A stretch of DNA of 64,000 bases. Origin: CAYRVX01 sp964427875. Lineage in GTDB: Bacteria > Planctomycetota > Phycisphaerae > SM23-33. Numbering within the stretch: the first letter of the stretch is position 1; every line of letters starts with the position of its first letter. The position numbers and the translations under genes were made by a program. The stretch covers positions 1 to 64,000 of the forward strand of contig CAYRVX010000021.1 of assembly GCA_964427875.1 (NCBI GenBank), given 5' to 3'. Positions 15,763 through 23,913 of this stretch are shown here, piece after piece. The notes beneath the pieces were generated by a model. That model ran no database searches. It saw only the letters and a program-made list of their open reading frames with translations, and was not told the origin of the DNA.

Positions 15763-17205
15763 TCAGGCCTTGCGCTTGGCGGGTTTCTTGCGTCTCTCGC
15801 GGAGGGGCCAGTGCTTTGACTCGGTGCGGGCGCGGGCGAGGTACGCCTCGATCTTCCTGACCACGTCGGCATGGTCGGCGGCGACGTTCTTCTCCTCGCC
15901 GATGTCCGCGGCAAGGTCATACAACTCCAGCGGGCCGGTCGGGCTCTTCCGCAGGCCCTTCCACTTGCCCATGCGCACGGCCTGGGACGATGCGCCCCCC
16001 TCGTGGAACTCCCAGTACATGAACTCGTGCCTGGGCTGCTTGCCACCGAGCATCTCCGGGAGGAAGCTGACGCCGTCGATGTTCCCCGGCGGCTGGACGC
16101 CGGCGGCCTCGCAGACCGTGGGCAGAAAGTCCCAGAACGCCCAGGGATGGCTGCTGACGGTCCCCGCCTTGATGCGCCCCGGCCAGCGGGCGATGCCCGG
16201 CACGCGGATCCCGCCCTCGTACAGGTCGCGCTTGATGCCCTTCAGCGGGCCGTTCGAGTCGAAGAAGTTGGGGTCCGCCCCGCCCTCGCGATGCGGGCCG
16301 TTGTCGCTCGAGAACACCACCAGCGTCTTCTCGTCGATGCCGAGCTTCTTCAGCAGCGCCATCAGCCTGCCGACGTCGCGGTCCATTCGCGTGATCATGG
16401 CGGCGTGGCCCTTCTGGGCGTCGGGCCAGTCCTTATCGGCGTACGGCTCGTAGCTGGGCACCTCCATCCCCTTGTTCCGCGCCTCGTTGTTCGCGTGGGG
16501 GATCGTGAGGGCGAAATACAGGAAGAACGGCCGGTCCTTGTTCCTTTCGACCCACTTCAGGGCCTCGGCCGCCAGCAGGTCGTGGCTGTACTCGACCTTC
16601 TCGCTGGCCACGCCCCGGCCGTACTTGCCCGTCCCCGGCACGACGTTCTTGAGCCGGACCTCCTCCTCGTTGCGCCACAGGAACGCCGGGTAGTAGTTGT
16701 GCGCGTGGTGCTGGTTGAGGTAGCCGAAGAAGTAGTCGAAGCCCTGTCTCGTCGGGATGCCCGTGCTGGCCTCCTCGCCGAGGCCCCACTTGCCGATGAG
16801 CGCGGTGGCATAGCCGGCCTGCTTGAGCGGCTCGGCGACGGTGACGTCCTCCGGCCGCAGGGGGACCCGCCCGTTGCCGCGAATGATCGCGTGGCCGCAG
16901 TGCTGGCCGAGCATCAGGCAGCATCGCGACGGCGCGCAGACGGTCGATCCGGCGTAGCAGTCGGTGAACTTCATGCCCTCGGCGGCGAGCTTGTCGATGT
17001 TGGGGGTCCGGACCTGCTTCTGCCCGTAGCAGCCGAGATCGCCGTAGCCGAGGTCGTCCACGAGGACGAAGATGATGTTGCACTTGCCCTTGGTCCGCTG
17101 TGGAAGGACCCGTGCCGCCGTGCTCGCCAGCGCCGCGCCGCCCGCGGCAACGGCACCGGTCCAGTGCAGGAACTCCCGCCGACTCAACGATTCTCGCTTG
17201 GACAT
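15763..17205 (-). CDS. Secreted sulfatase (FGly-dependent, S1 family)
   Basis: 480 residues from ATG 17203-17205, chosen because GGAG lies 7 bases upstream. A twin-arginine signal (SRREFLHWTGAVAAGGAALA) directs Tat export. The sulfatase domain starts at IIFVLVDDLGYGDLGCYG (metal-binding Asp50-Asp51). The formylglycine signature is Cys90-Ala-Pro-Ser-Arg94, in the C-x-P-S-R form, and is intact. VVFSSDNGPH carries the later Asp-Asn metal ligands, and the C-terminal ELYDLAADIGEEKN is the standard tail. It removes sulfate esters from glycans or aryl substrates in the periplasm. The Cys must be converted to formylglycine by FGE or anSME, neither of which is recognisable in this window. It is divergent from the PPC/DUF4038 operon. 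Confidence 0.95.
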   Translation of the reverse strand: MSKRESLSRREFLHWTGAVAAGGAALASTAARVLPQRTKGKCNIIFVLVDDLGYGDLGCYGQKQVRTPNIDKLAAEGMKFTDCYAGSTVCAPSRCCLMLGQHCGHAIIRGNGRVPLRPEDVTVAEPLKQAGYATALIGKWGLGEEASTGIPTRQGFDYFFGYLNQHHAHNYYPAFLWRNEEEVRLKNVVPGTGKYGRGVASEKVEYSHDLLAAEALKWVERNKDRPFFLYFALTIPHANNEARNKGMEVPSYEPYADKDWPDAQKGHAAMITRMDRDVGRLMALLKKLGIDEKTLVVFSSDNGPHREGGADPNFFDSNGPLKGIKRDLYEGGIRVPGIARWPGRIKAGTVSSHPWAFWDFLPTVCEAAGVQPPGNIDGVSFLPEMLGGKQPRHEFMYWEFHEGGASSQAVRMGKWKGLRKSPTGPLELYDLAADIGEEKNVAADHADVVRKIEAYLARARTESKHWPLRERRKKPAKRKA

Positions 17206-17318
17206 TCTCATTCTCCTGTCGGTTCGACGCCGCCGAGGGCGCCTCGCCCTGATCGTAAGTAAAAGCCGCAACAGGCCAAGTCCTTTCTGGAACACCCGCG
17301 CGCGGCATGAAGTAGCGG

Positions 17319-17348
17319 TTTGCATTGGCCGCTGCACTGGCGTATCTT
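17319..17348 (+). promoter_or_regulatory. Possible promoter of the PPC/DUF4038 operon
   Basis: TTTGCA (17319-17324), 18-base spacer, TATCTT (17343-17348), about 80 bases upstream of the ATG at 17431. Each box matches 4 of 6, so it is only a candidate. Confidence 0.35.
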
Positions 17349-17430
17349 CGCGGCCGGCGGCGACGGCGTGATCGTCGTGCCGCAGCCCGCTCCACCGAAC
17401 AACCCGTATCCGAACCGAAGGAACGAAACC

Positions 17431-17877
17431 ATGAACGTCATGTCATCGACAGGAGGCACCGAGCTGATCGCCCTGGGCATCCAGCCGGGCGAGATGCTGC
17501 TGGAGAGCATCCAGGCCGCCTGCGCGGACCGCGACGTCCGAAACGGCGTCGTGGTCAGCGGCATCGGCACACTCAAGACGTGCCACATGCACTACATCGA
17601 GCACACCGACTTCCCGCCCACGGACCGCTTCTACCGGCTGGAGAAGCCGCTGGAGCTGCTCAGCGTCAGCGGGATCATCGCCGACGGCCGGCCGCACCTG
17701 CACATCGTCGTCTCCTGCGGCGACAGCGAGGTCTACGCCGGACACCTCGAGCCGGAAAGCGAAGTGGCCTACCTGGCGGAGATCGCCGTCCTCAAGTGCA
17801 ACGACCTGACCATGACCCGCCGGCTCGACGGCGAGAGAGGGATCAAGCTGCTCGGGCCGAAGGACCAACCGGAGTAG
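17431..17877 (+). CDS. PPC-domain (DUF296) protein
   Basis: 148 residues, nearly all one PPC/DUF296 domain. The start ATG at 17431 has GAAGGAACG upstream. Family blocks: GIQPGEMLLESIQAACADRD, NGVVVSGIGTLKTCHMH, then GRPHLHIVVSCGDSEVYAGH with closely spaced His residues that bind a metal in solved bacterial homologues. Bacterial PPC proteins are trimeric; plants use the domain next to AT-hooks, but no AT-hook is present here. Its biochemical role in bacteria is not established. It ends 4 bases before the DUF4038 gene, so the two are probably co-transcribed, which is an uncommon pairing with a glycosidase-like protein. Confidence 0.9.
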   Translation: MNVMSSTGGTELIALGIQPGEMLLESIQAACADRDVRNGVVVSGIGTLKTCHMHYIEHTDFPPTDRFYRLEKPLELLSVSGIIADGRPHLHIVVSCGDSEVYAGHLEPESEVAYLAEIAVLKCNDLTMTRRLDGERGIKLLGPKDQPE

Positions 17878-17881
17878 CCCC

Positions 17882-19753
17882 ATGTTCGTCCACCGCCGCA
17901 GCTTCGTCTGCCTTATGCTGGGCCTTTGCGCCGTGACCGCCGTTCCGTCGGCCCAAGGTGAGGAACCTGACATGACAGCACGCCCCGCGTCGGGCCCCGG
18001 GAAGATCCACGTCTGGGAGAAGCTCGAGATCACGCTGACCGCCTCGCGGGATTACGACAATCCCTACACCGACGTCGAAGTCTGGGTGGACCTCGCCGGC
18101 CCGAGCTTCAAGAGGCGCTGCTACGGCTTCTGGGACGGCGGGCGGACGTTCCGCGTGCGCGTCCTGGCCGTCGCGCCGGGGAAGTGGACGTGGCGCAGCG
18201 GCTCCCGTCCCCGCGATTCGCACCTGGGCGGCGTGGGCGGCAGCTTCACCGCCGCGGCCTGGAGCGAGGCCCAGAAGGCGGCCAACCCATGCCGGCGCGG
18301 CATGGTCCGCCCGTCGGCGAACGGGCACGCCTTCCAGTACGCCGACGGGACGCCGTTCTTCCTGGTGGGCGACACGTGGTGGGCGACGCCCACGTTCCGC
18401 TATCCATGGCACGACGACGACAGGCCCCGGGCCCTCGGTCCCGACGCCGGCTTCAGGGACTATGTGAGGCTCCGCCTGAAGCAGGAGTTCAACTGCATCG
18501 CCATGATCGCCGCCTTCCCCAACTGGGCCAACGACGGCAGGCCGGCGAGGATGAAAATGGAGGACGGCACGGTGCTGCGGGCGGCCTGGCGGCAGGCCGG
18601 AACGAAGTCCGCAAAGGACATGCACGACGAGGCCGGCAACCGTCCCTTCCACTTCCCCGGCAAGGTGCCGGGCTTCGAGAAGGTCATCCCCGACCTCGAA
18701 CGGATCAACCCGGCCTACTTCTGCGGCATGGACAGGAAGATCGACTACCTCAACGCCCACGGCGTGATCCCGTTCATCGAGGTGGCCCGCCGCGACATCG
18801 GCCAGGCGTGGAAGAAGTACTACCCGTGGCCCCAGTCGTACACGCGATACATTCAGTACGTCTGGAGCCGCTACCAGGCCAACGTCTGCCTGCTGAGCCC
18901 CATCCACTCGGACACGCCGGCGCTGAGCATCCCGCTGAAGGACTGGAACGCGGCGGCCAACCGGGTGATCGAGAAGTACGGCCCGCCCCCGTTCGGCACG
19001 CTGGCGGGCACGAACTCCAACCCGTCGTCGCTGGAGAACTGGGGGCACGTGGAGAAGGCCAGGTGGCTGGGCTTCCACCAGGTGGGAAACCGGCGCACCC
19101 ACGACCTCTACGCGTACCTGACGGAGATCTTCCACGCCTCGCCGCCCGTGCCCGGCATCAATGGCGAGCCCTACTATGACGGCATGGAAGATGCCCAGGG
19201 CGGGTCGGAAAGGGCCGCGCTCTACTGCCGCTCGGCCATGTACGGCAGCGTGTTGTCCGGCGGCCTGGGCGGGCACATCTACGGCGCCGGCGGATGGCAG
19301 GGCGGCATGTGGAGCGGCGAGGTCGAGCCGGCCAGCAAGTACCCCATCTGGAAGGTGATCCAGTGGCCGTCCGCCGACCAGATGCGGCACCTGAAGCGCT
19401 TCGTCCTCTCGGAGGGCGCGAAGTACCAGCGGCTCGTGCCGTCCACGAAGCTGCTCTCGCCGAACCGATCGGGCAAGCCGAAGAGCAACGTCGGCTGGGC
19501 GTACTGCGCCCACACCGGCGAGAAGGACCTGTTCCTGCTCTATTTCGAGAAGGACTGTCCGCAGGCCGCGCTATCCGGCGCCGCGGCCGGCGCGGCGTAC
19601 GCCGCCCAGTGGTTCAACCCCCGCACCGGCCGGTGGAGGCCCGTCAAGGCGCCCCTGGCCGCCGACGCCAAGGGTAAGATCGCCCTGCCGAAGTTCCCCG
19701 GCGGCAAGGACCGCTCCGCCAACGACTGGGCGATGAAGCTCCTGCGCCATTAA
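17882..19753 (+). CDS. Secreted DUF5060/DUF4038 glycosidase-like protein (apiosidase-like)
   Basis: 623 residues with a Sec signal (residues 1-26). The DUF5060 sandwich is at about 38-110 (YDNPYTDVEVWVDLAGPSF). The DUF4038 TIM barrel spans about 130-480, beginning GHAFQYADGTPFFLVGDTWW, a hallmark of this family, which includes GH140 apiosidases. Candidate catalytic acids lie in GVIPFIEVARRD and VPGINGEPYYDGMED. A collagen-binding-like C-terminal domain (about 520-620, YAAQWFNPRTGRWRPVKAP) resembles that of the protein at 5655-7904, so the two are distant relatives. It lies 4 bases after the PPC gene and is followed by the first copy of a hairpin repeat. Likely periplasmic or surface glycan degradation; substrate unknown. 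Confidence 0.85.
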   Translation: MFVHRRSFVCLMLGLCAVTAVPSAQGEEPDMTARPASGPGKIHVWEKLEITLTASRDYDNPYTDVEVWVDLAGPSFKRRCYGFWDGGRTFRVRVLAVAPGKWTWRSGSRPRDSHLGGVGGSFTAAAWSEAQKAANPCRRGMVRPSANGHAFQYADGTPFFLVGDTWWATPTFRYPWHDDDRPRALGPDAGFRDYVRLRLKQEFNCIAMIAAFPNWANDGRPARMKMEDGTVLRAAWRQAGTKSAKDMHDEAGNRPFHFPGKVPGFEKVIPDLERINPAYFCGMDRKIDYLNAHGVIPFIEVARRDIGQAWKKYYPWPQSYTRYIQYVWSRYQANVCLLSPIHSDTPALSIPLKDWNAAANRVIEKYGPPPFGTLAGTNSNPSSLENWGHVEKARWLGFHQVGNRRTHDLYAYLTEIFHASPPVPGINGEPYYDGMEDAQGGSERAALYCRSAMYGSVLSGGLGGHIYGAGGWQGGMWSGEVEPASKYPIWKVIQWPSADQMRHLKRFVLSEGAKYQRLVPSTKLLSPNRSGKPKSNVGWAYCAHTGEKDLFLLYFEKDCPQAALSGAAAGAAYAAQWFNPRTGRWRPVKAPLAADAKGKIALPKFPGGKDRSANDWAMKLLRH

Positions 19754-19756
19754 CCT

Positions 19757-19806
19757 GGGGACGGTAACCGGGTTTATTGGCAAAACATGGTTAGCGTCCC
19801 TATGTT
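19757..19806 (+). repeat. Hairpin repeat copy 1 (GGGACGSTAACC family)
   Basis: Arms GGGACGGTAACC (19758-19769) and GGTTAGCGTCCC (19789-19800) pair with one mismatch; the loop has GGGTTT and AAAA segments that extend the stem. It lies directly between the DUF4038 gene and the ribosome site (TAGGAG) of the next gene. Confidence 0.9.
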
Positions 19807-19821
19807 TAGGAGAACGATCCG

Positions 19822-20937
19822 ATGTCTGATACGAGAGTATCGATCCGAGAGCCCCTCAGGGCGAGATCGGCGAATGCGATGGGCCGTAGAGAACTCCTCG
19901 CCGGCCTGGGCCTCGGGTCCCTGCTGGGCGCGATCTCACGGCCTTCGGAATGCCATGCGGCGGAGAAGGCGGATGCGGCCGACCAGCCCACCATCGCCAC
20001 GAAGGCCGACCTGCGGGAGTGCGAGAGGCTCAAGAAGCTGGACCTGAACGACCCGGAGGTGGTTGCCCGGCGGAAAAAGATGCCGGCCGGAAAGATCGGC
20101 AACCTCTCCGTCGGCCGGCTCATCTGCGGCAGCAACCTGATCAGCATGAACATGCACGCGCGGGACCTGGACTACGTACGCGCGCTGGCGACCCACTACA
20201 ACACGGAGGAGCGGGTTTTCATGACGCTGAAGAAATGCGAGGAGCTCGGCGTCAACACGATCGTGCTGAAGAACCACAACTTCAAGCGATTCCGGCTGTC
20301 GAGGTACTGGGACGAATGGGGCGGCAGGATGCAGTGGATCGCCGACGTGATCACCACGGACATCAACCGGTACGAAAGGCTGCTGGTGGAGCACCTGGAG
20401 CTGGGGGCGGCGGCGGCCTACCTGTGGGGCGGGGCGAGCGACACCTGGTACGGGCAGAAGAAGCAGGGCAACATCGTCAAGGCCATGGAGATCATGAGGA
20501 AGCACGGGATCCCCGCGGGGGTATGTGCCCACCACCTGGAGCCCATCAAGTTCTGTGAAAAGGAGGGACTCAAGCCGGACTTCTACATGAAGACGCTGCA
20601 CCACGACCGGTACTGGTCGGCACATCCGAAGGCCAACAGGCGGTACATGGAGATGTACCAGAGGAACTCGCCCAATCATGCCGAGTACCACGACAACCTG
20701 TTCTGCCGCGATCACGAGGAGACCGTGGCGTTCATGCAGGACGTCAAGGCCCCGTGGATCGCCTTCAAGGTGCTGGCCGCCGGGGCCATCCCGCCGAGGG
20801 ACGGCTTCAAGTATGCCTTTGACGGCGGCGCCGACTTCATCTGCGTGGGCATGTTCGACTTCCAGGTCGAGGCCGATGCCAGGCTGACCCAAACGACCGT
20901 CGCAAAGGCCAAAGGCCGCAAGCGCCCGTGGGCATGA
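19822..20937 (+). CDS. Tat-exported protein of unknown function, probable TIM-barrel fold
   Basis: 371 residues. The Tat signal is at residues 19-47 (NAMGRRELLAGLGLGSLLGA, then an AxA-type site near SECHAAEK). After about 40 linker residues comes a domain with GKIGNLSVGRLICGSNLISM, ERVFMTLKKCEELGVNTIVL, GIPAGVCAHHLEP and FKYAFDGGADFICVGMFDFQ. The run of beta-alpha units with a late GGADFICVGMFD suggests an aldo/keto-reductase-like or other TIM barrel, and it recalls Tat-signal proteins common in planctomycete genomes. I cannot name an activity. It lies between two hairpin repeats and precedes a sulfatase on the same strand, so it probably acts in the same glycan pathway in the periplasm. Confidence 0.8.
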   Translation: MSDTRVSIREPLRARSANAMGRRELLAGLGLGSLLGAISRPSECHAAEKADAADQPTIATKADLRECERLKKLDLNDPEVVARRKKMPAGKIGNLSVGRLICGSNLISMNMHARDLDYVRALATHYNTEERVFMTLKKCEELGVNTIVLKNHNFKRFRLSRYWDEWGGRMQWIADVITTDINRYERLLVEHLELGAAAAYLWGGASDTWYGQKKQGNIVKAMEIMRKHGIPAGVCAHHLEPIKFCEKEGLKPDFYMKTLHHDRYWSAHPKANRRYMEMYQRNSPNHAEYHDNLFCRDHEETVAFMQDVKAPWIAFKVLAAGAIPPRDGFKYAFDGGADFICVGMFDFQVEADARLTQTTVAKAKGRKRPWA

Positions 20938-20979
20938 GCACAAAGAGCGCCGCCTTCAAACACAGTACGCCCTAAACCT

Positions 20980-21024
20980 GGGGACGCTAACCAGGTTTAT
21001 AGATGAAAAACGGTTAGCGTCCCC
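20980..21024 (+). repeat. Hairpin repeat copy 2
   Basis: Perfect 13-bp arms GGGGACGCTAACC (20980-20992) and GGTTAGCGTCCCC (21012-21024). The loop holds AGGTTT and GAAAAAC segments. It lies between the Tat-exported protein gene and the sulfatase gene, 18 bases before the sulfatase ATG. Confidence 0.92.
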
Positions 21025-21042
21025 ATATTAAGAGGCCACGCC

Positions 21043-22701
21043 ATGACGGCACATACAGACGAGGGGAGATGGACGCGGCGAGACTTCTTTACGCGCGTGG
21101 CCGCCGGCGCGGGGGCACTGGGGTGGTCTCTCGCCCGCGGCGCGGCGGGCGGCGAGGCGGGCGCGGGCCGGCGCAGGCCGAACTTCCTCGTGGTCGTCGC
21201 CGACGACATGGGGTTCTCGGATGCCGGCTGCTACGGCGGGGAGATTGACACGCCGAACCTGGACCGCCTGGCGGCCGGCGGGCTGCGGTTCACGCAGATG
21301 TACTCCACGGGCCGATGCTGGCCGTCGCGGGCGTGCATCCTGACCGGCTACTACGCCCAGCAGGTCCGCATGGACCCGCCGAAGGGACGCCTTCCGGCCT
21401 GGTGCCGCCTGGGGCCGCACTTCCTCAAGCCGCTGGGCTACCGCTGCTACCACTCCGGCAAGTGGCACATCCGCGGGGCGCCGAAGCCCGTCGCCGACGG
21501 GGGCTTCGACCGTTCCTACCACCTGGCCGACCAGGACCGATTCTTCTCGCCCCGGCGGCACTGGGAGGACGACCGGCCCCTGCCGCCGGTCTCCCCCGAC
21601 AGCGGGTACTACGCCACCACGGCGATCGCCGACCGGGCGATCGGGCACCTGACCGAGCACGCGCGGAAGCACGCGGGCCGGCCGTTCTTCCACTACCTGG
21701 CCTTCACCTCGCCCCACTTCCCGCTGCACGCCCTGCAGGAGGACATCGCCTGCTATCGGGCCCGCTACGCCAAGGGGTGGGACGCCGCCCGCAAGGCCCG
21801 CTGGCAGCGGATGCGCGACGCGGGCCTGATCGACTGCGACCTGTCGCGGCCCGAGCCCGACATCAAGCCTGGCTGGAACCTGCCGGCAGAGCAGTTGCAC
21901 AAGCGCATCGGGCCCGGCGAGGTGGCCCGGGCCGTCCCGTGGACCGACCTGACCGACCGGCAGAAGGCGTTCCAGGCGACCAAGATGGCGATTCACGCGG
22001 CCATGATCGACCGCATGGACCGCGAGATCGGCCGGGTCCTCGACCAACTGAGGAAGATGGGGGCCTGGGAGAACACCGTCGTCCTCTTCGTGTCCGACAA
22101 CGGCGCCAGCGCGGAGCAGATCATCCGTGGCGACAAGCACGATCCGTCGGCCCAGCCGGGGTCGCGGCGGTCGTACCTCTGCCTCGGGCCCGGCTGGTCC
22201 ACGGCGGCGAACACCCCGCTGCGGCTCCACAAGTCGTGGGTGCACGAGGGGGGCATCGCCTCGCCCTTCATCGTGCACTGGCCGGCGGGCCTGCGGGCGC
22301 GAGGCGAGCTGCGCCACAACCCGGGGCACTTCGTCGATCTGCTGCCGACTATCATCGAGCTGGCCGGCGGGCGGGCCTCGGGGAGGTGGAAGGGCATGTC
22401 CGTCCCACCCATGGCCGGGCGGAGCCTGGCGCCGGCGCTGACGAAGGATGGCAGCGTCCCCCACGACTTCCTGTTCTTCCATCACTCCGGCAACCGGGCG
22501 ATCCGGGTCGGCGACTGGAAGCTGGTGTCGGCCGGGCGGGCAGGGCCCTGGGAGCTGTACAACCTGCGAGCCGACCGGTGCGAATCGAAGGACCTCGCGG
22601 CGAGCCATCCGGAGAAGGTCCGCGAGTTGTCGAAGGCGTGGCAGCGGCACGAGACTGCGTTCCGCCGCCTGGCCGACGCAGCCCCCAGCGGCAAGCGTTA
22701 G
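21043..22701 (+). CDS. Secreted sulfatase (FGly-dependent, S1 family)
   Basis: 552 residues. Tat signal RWTRRDFFTRVAAGAGALGW at residues 9-28, then the sulfatase fold: FLVVVADDMGFSDAGCYGGE (Asp54-Asp55 metal site), the FGly motif Cys92-Trp-Pro-Ser-Arg96, the Lys/His block YHSGKWHIRG, and VVLFVSDNGAS with the Asp-Asn metal ligands. It has an insertion around residues 240-300 and a long loop near 370-400 that the sulfatase at 15763-17205 lacks, so they belong to different S1 subfamilies. ELYNLRADRCESKDL is the standard C-terminus. It desulfates glycans in the periplasm. It is preceded by hairpin copy 2 and followed by copy 3; the ribosome site is AAGAGG. Confidence 0.95.
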   Translation: MTAHTDEGRWTRRDFFTRVAAGAGALGWSLARGAAGGEAGAGRRRPNFLVVVADDMGFSDAGCYGGEIDTPNLDRLAAGGLRFTQMYSTGRCWPSRACILTGYYAQQVRMDPPKGRLPAWCRLGPHFLKPLGYRCYHSGKWHIRGAPKPVADGGFDRSYHLADQDRFFSPRRHWEDDRPLPPVSPDSGYYATTAIADRAIGHLTEHARKHAGRPFFHYLAFTSPHFPLHALQEDIACYRARYAKGWDAARKARWQRMRDAGLIDCDLSRPEPDIKPGWNLPAEQLHKRIGPGEVARAVPWTDLTDRQKAFQATKMAIHAAMIDRMDREIGRVLDQLRKMGAWENTVVLFVSDNGASAEQIIRGDKHDPSAQPGSRRSYLCLGPGWSTAANTPLRLHKSWVHEGGIASPFIVHWPAGLRARGELRHNPGHFVDLLPTIIELAGGRASGRWKGMSVPPMAGRSLAPALTKDGSVPHDFLFFHHSGNRAIRVGDWKLVSAGRAGPWELYNLRADRCESKDLAASHPEKVRELSKAWQRHETAFRRLADAAPSGKR

Positions 22702-22775
22702 CCCGCGCCCTGCCTCGCGCCGAGGCCGCCGCTCACCCCAGAGCCTCTGGACCGGCAGAGCCTGTGAAACCCAGA

Positions 22776-22831
22776 AACCCAGGGACGCTAACCGGGTTTC
22801 TCGCTGAAAAACGGTTAGCGTCCCTGTTTTA
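22776..22831. terminator. Hairpin repeat copy 3, likely bidirectional terminator
   Basis: Perfect arms AGGGACGCTAACC (22781-22793) and GGTTAGCGTCCCT (22813-22825), followed by GTTTT on the plus strand. It is placed between two convergent genes (sulfatase ending 22701, DUF6807 ending 22838), which is the position expected of a shared terminator. It belongs to the same repeat family as copies 1 and 2. Confidence 0.8.
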
Positions 22832-22837
22832 TGGAGT

Positions 22838-23827
22838 TCATTCCGTGCATATTGGCTTGACGTAGGCGGCGTAGCGCTCGGCGACCTTGCCGGCCTTGAC
22901 GTCGCCGGTGTGGACGAGGATGCCGACCCGCTGGAGGAGGGACCGGCCCTTGGCGAGCGTGAACTTCTTGCCGCTGCGGGCGTCGACGCGCCGCGGGCCG
23001 AACGTGCCGTAGTTGCGCGTCAGCCACCTGCGGGGCTCCTTCTGTTCGCTGTGGACCAGGACGGCCAGGCCCTCCGCGACGCCGTCGATCGTGTTGGTGT
23101 AGTCCACCCACCGCGCCATCTTGCCGTGGGTGCCCTTCTGGTTCACGCCGCCCTCGGAGTTGGTCATCGTGCCGCCCTTCTGCACGGAGAAGGCCGGCGT
23201 CATGCGGACGTACGGCCAGGCGTAGTGCGTGGCGTCGGAGACGAAGGCCACGTCCCCGTAGGCGGCCGTCAGGGTGAACGTCAGGTCCAGGAGGTACTCC
23301 CCGCCGCCGAGCGGCGTGAGGCGCATCCGCCGATGCTCGTCCAGCACGGGTGTGTTCCGGTCCATCTCCCACAGCAGCTTCGCGGTGATCGTGGCGGAAC
23401 CATCCCCGATGCTCGGCGGGAAGAGCTTCAGAAGCCTCACGCGGTTGCGGAAGGGCGAGTTCGGGTCCTTCTTGTCCACGCGGCTGTAGAGGGCGTTGTA
23501 GAAGCTCACCTTCGCCTTGCCGGCGAGCTGGACGGTGTCGGCGAACCACAGCGACCGGTGGTGCGGATACGGGTTGGTCTGCACGACCGTCATCGCCTTG
23601 CCCGAGGGGCTTCGCGGCACGATGTACGGCAGGTCCAGGTCGGCGGAGTAGTAGAAGCTGAACGCCTCCTTCCCGTCGATCATCGCCCGGAGCCGCCCGG
23701 CCTCATCGTCGCGCTTCAACTCGATGCGCGGGGAGCTGGCCTTCTGCTGAGCTGCCAGCGGGCAGACAGGCATCATCGCAAGCAGCGCGGCAACGCAACA
23801 GTGTCCGAAAAGCGAATTCCTCATCAT
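22838..23827 (-). CDS. Secreted PmoA-like protein (DUF6807)
   Basis: 329 residues from ATG 23825-23827 (an adjacent ATG at 23822-23824 is the alternative), with GGGGAGA upstream. A signal peptide ends near CPLAAQQ (residue 27). The body matches the DUF6807/methane-oxygenase-PmoA annotation family common in planctomycetes: LPYIVPRSPSGKAMT, NPYPHHRSLWFADT, DATHYAWPYVRMTP and RWVDYTNTIDG. Despite the database name it is unrelated to particulate methane monooxygenase; it has no membrane segments apart from the signal. The fold resembles galactose-mutarotase/DUF4432-type beta-sandwiches by inference. It is co-directional with, and 86 bases downstream of, the Gfo/Idh/MocA gene. It is probably part of sugar or glycan processing. 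Confidence 0.82.
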   Translation of the reverse strand: MMRNSLFGHCCVAALLAMMPVCPLAAQQKASSPRIELKRDDEAGRLRAMIDGKEAFSFYYSADLDLPYIVPRSPSGKAMTVVQTNPYPHHRSLWFADTVQLAGKAKVSFYNALYSRVDKKDPNSPFRNRVRLLKLFPPSIGDGSATITAKLLWEMDRNTPVLDEHRRMRLTPLGGGEYLLDLTFTLTAAYGDVAFVSDATHYAWPYVRMTPAFSVQKGGTMTNSEGGVNQKGTHGKMARWVDYTNTIDGVAEGLAVLVHSEQKEPRRWLTRNYGTFGPRRVDARSGKKFTLAKGRSLLQRVGILVHTGDVKAGKVAERYAAYVKPICTE

Positions 23828-23913
23828 CTTCTCCCCAAATCCCTTCGTGTAATTCGTGTAACCCGCCTGCCGCCAGGCAGGTTCGTGGACTCCCGGCGCT
23901 TGTCCTCTGGGCC

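Noticed and set aside
19757..22831. CRISPR-like array from the three hairpin repeats
   Set aside because: Copies are more than 1 kb apart with whole genes between them, there are no spacers of uniform length and no cas genes.
22838..23827. Particulate methane monooxygenase subunit A
   Set aside because: The PmoA label attached to DUF6807 proteins is a database artefact; this is a soluble secreted protein without the multiple membrane helices of true PmoA.
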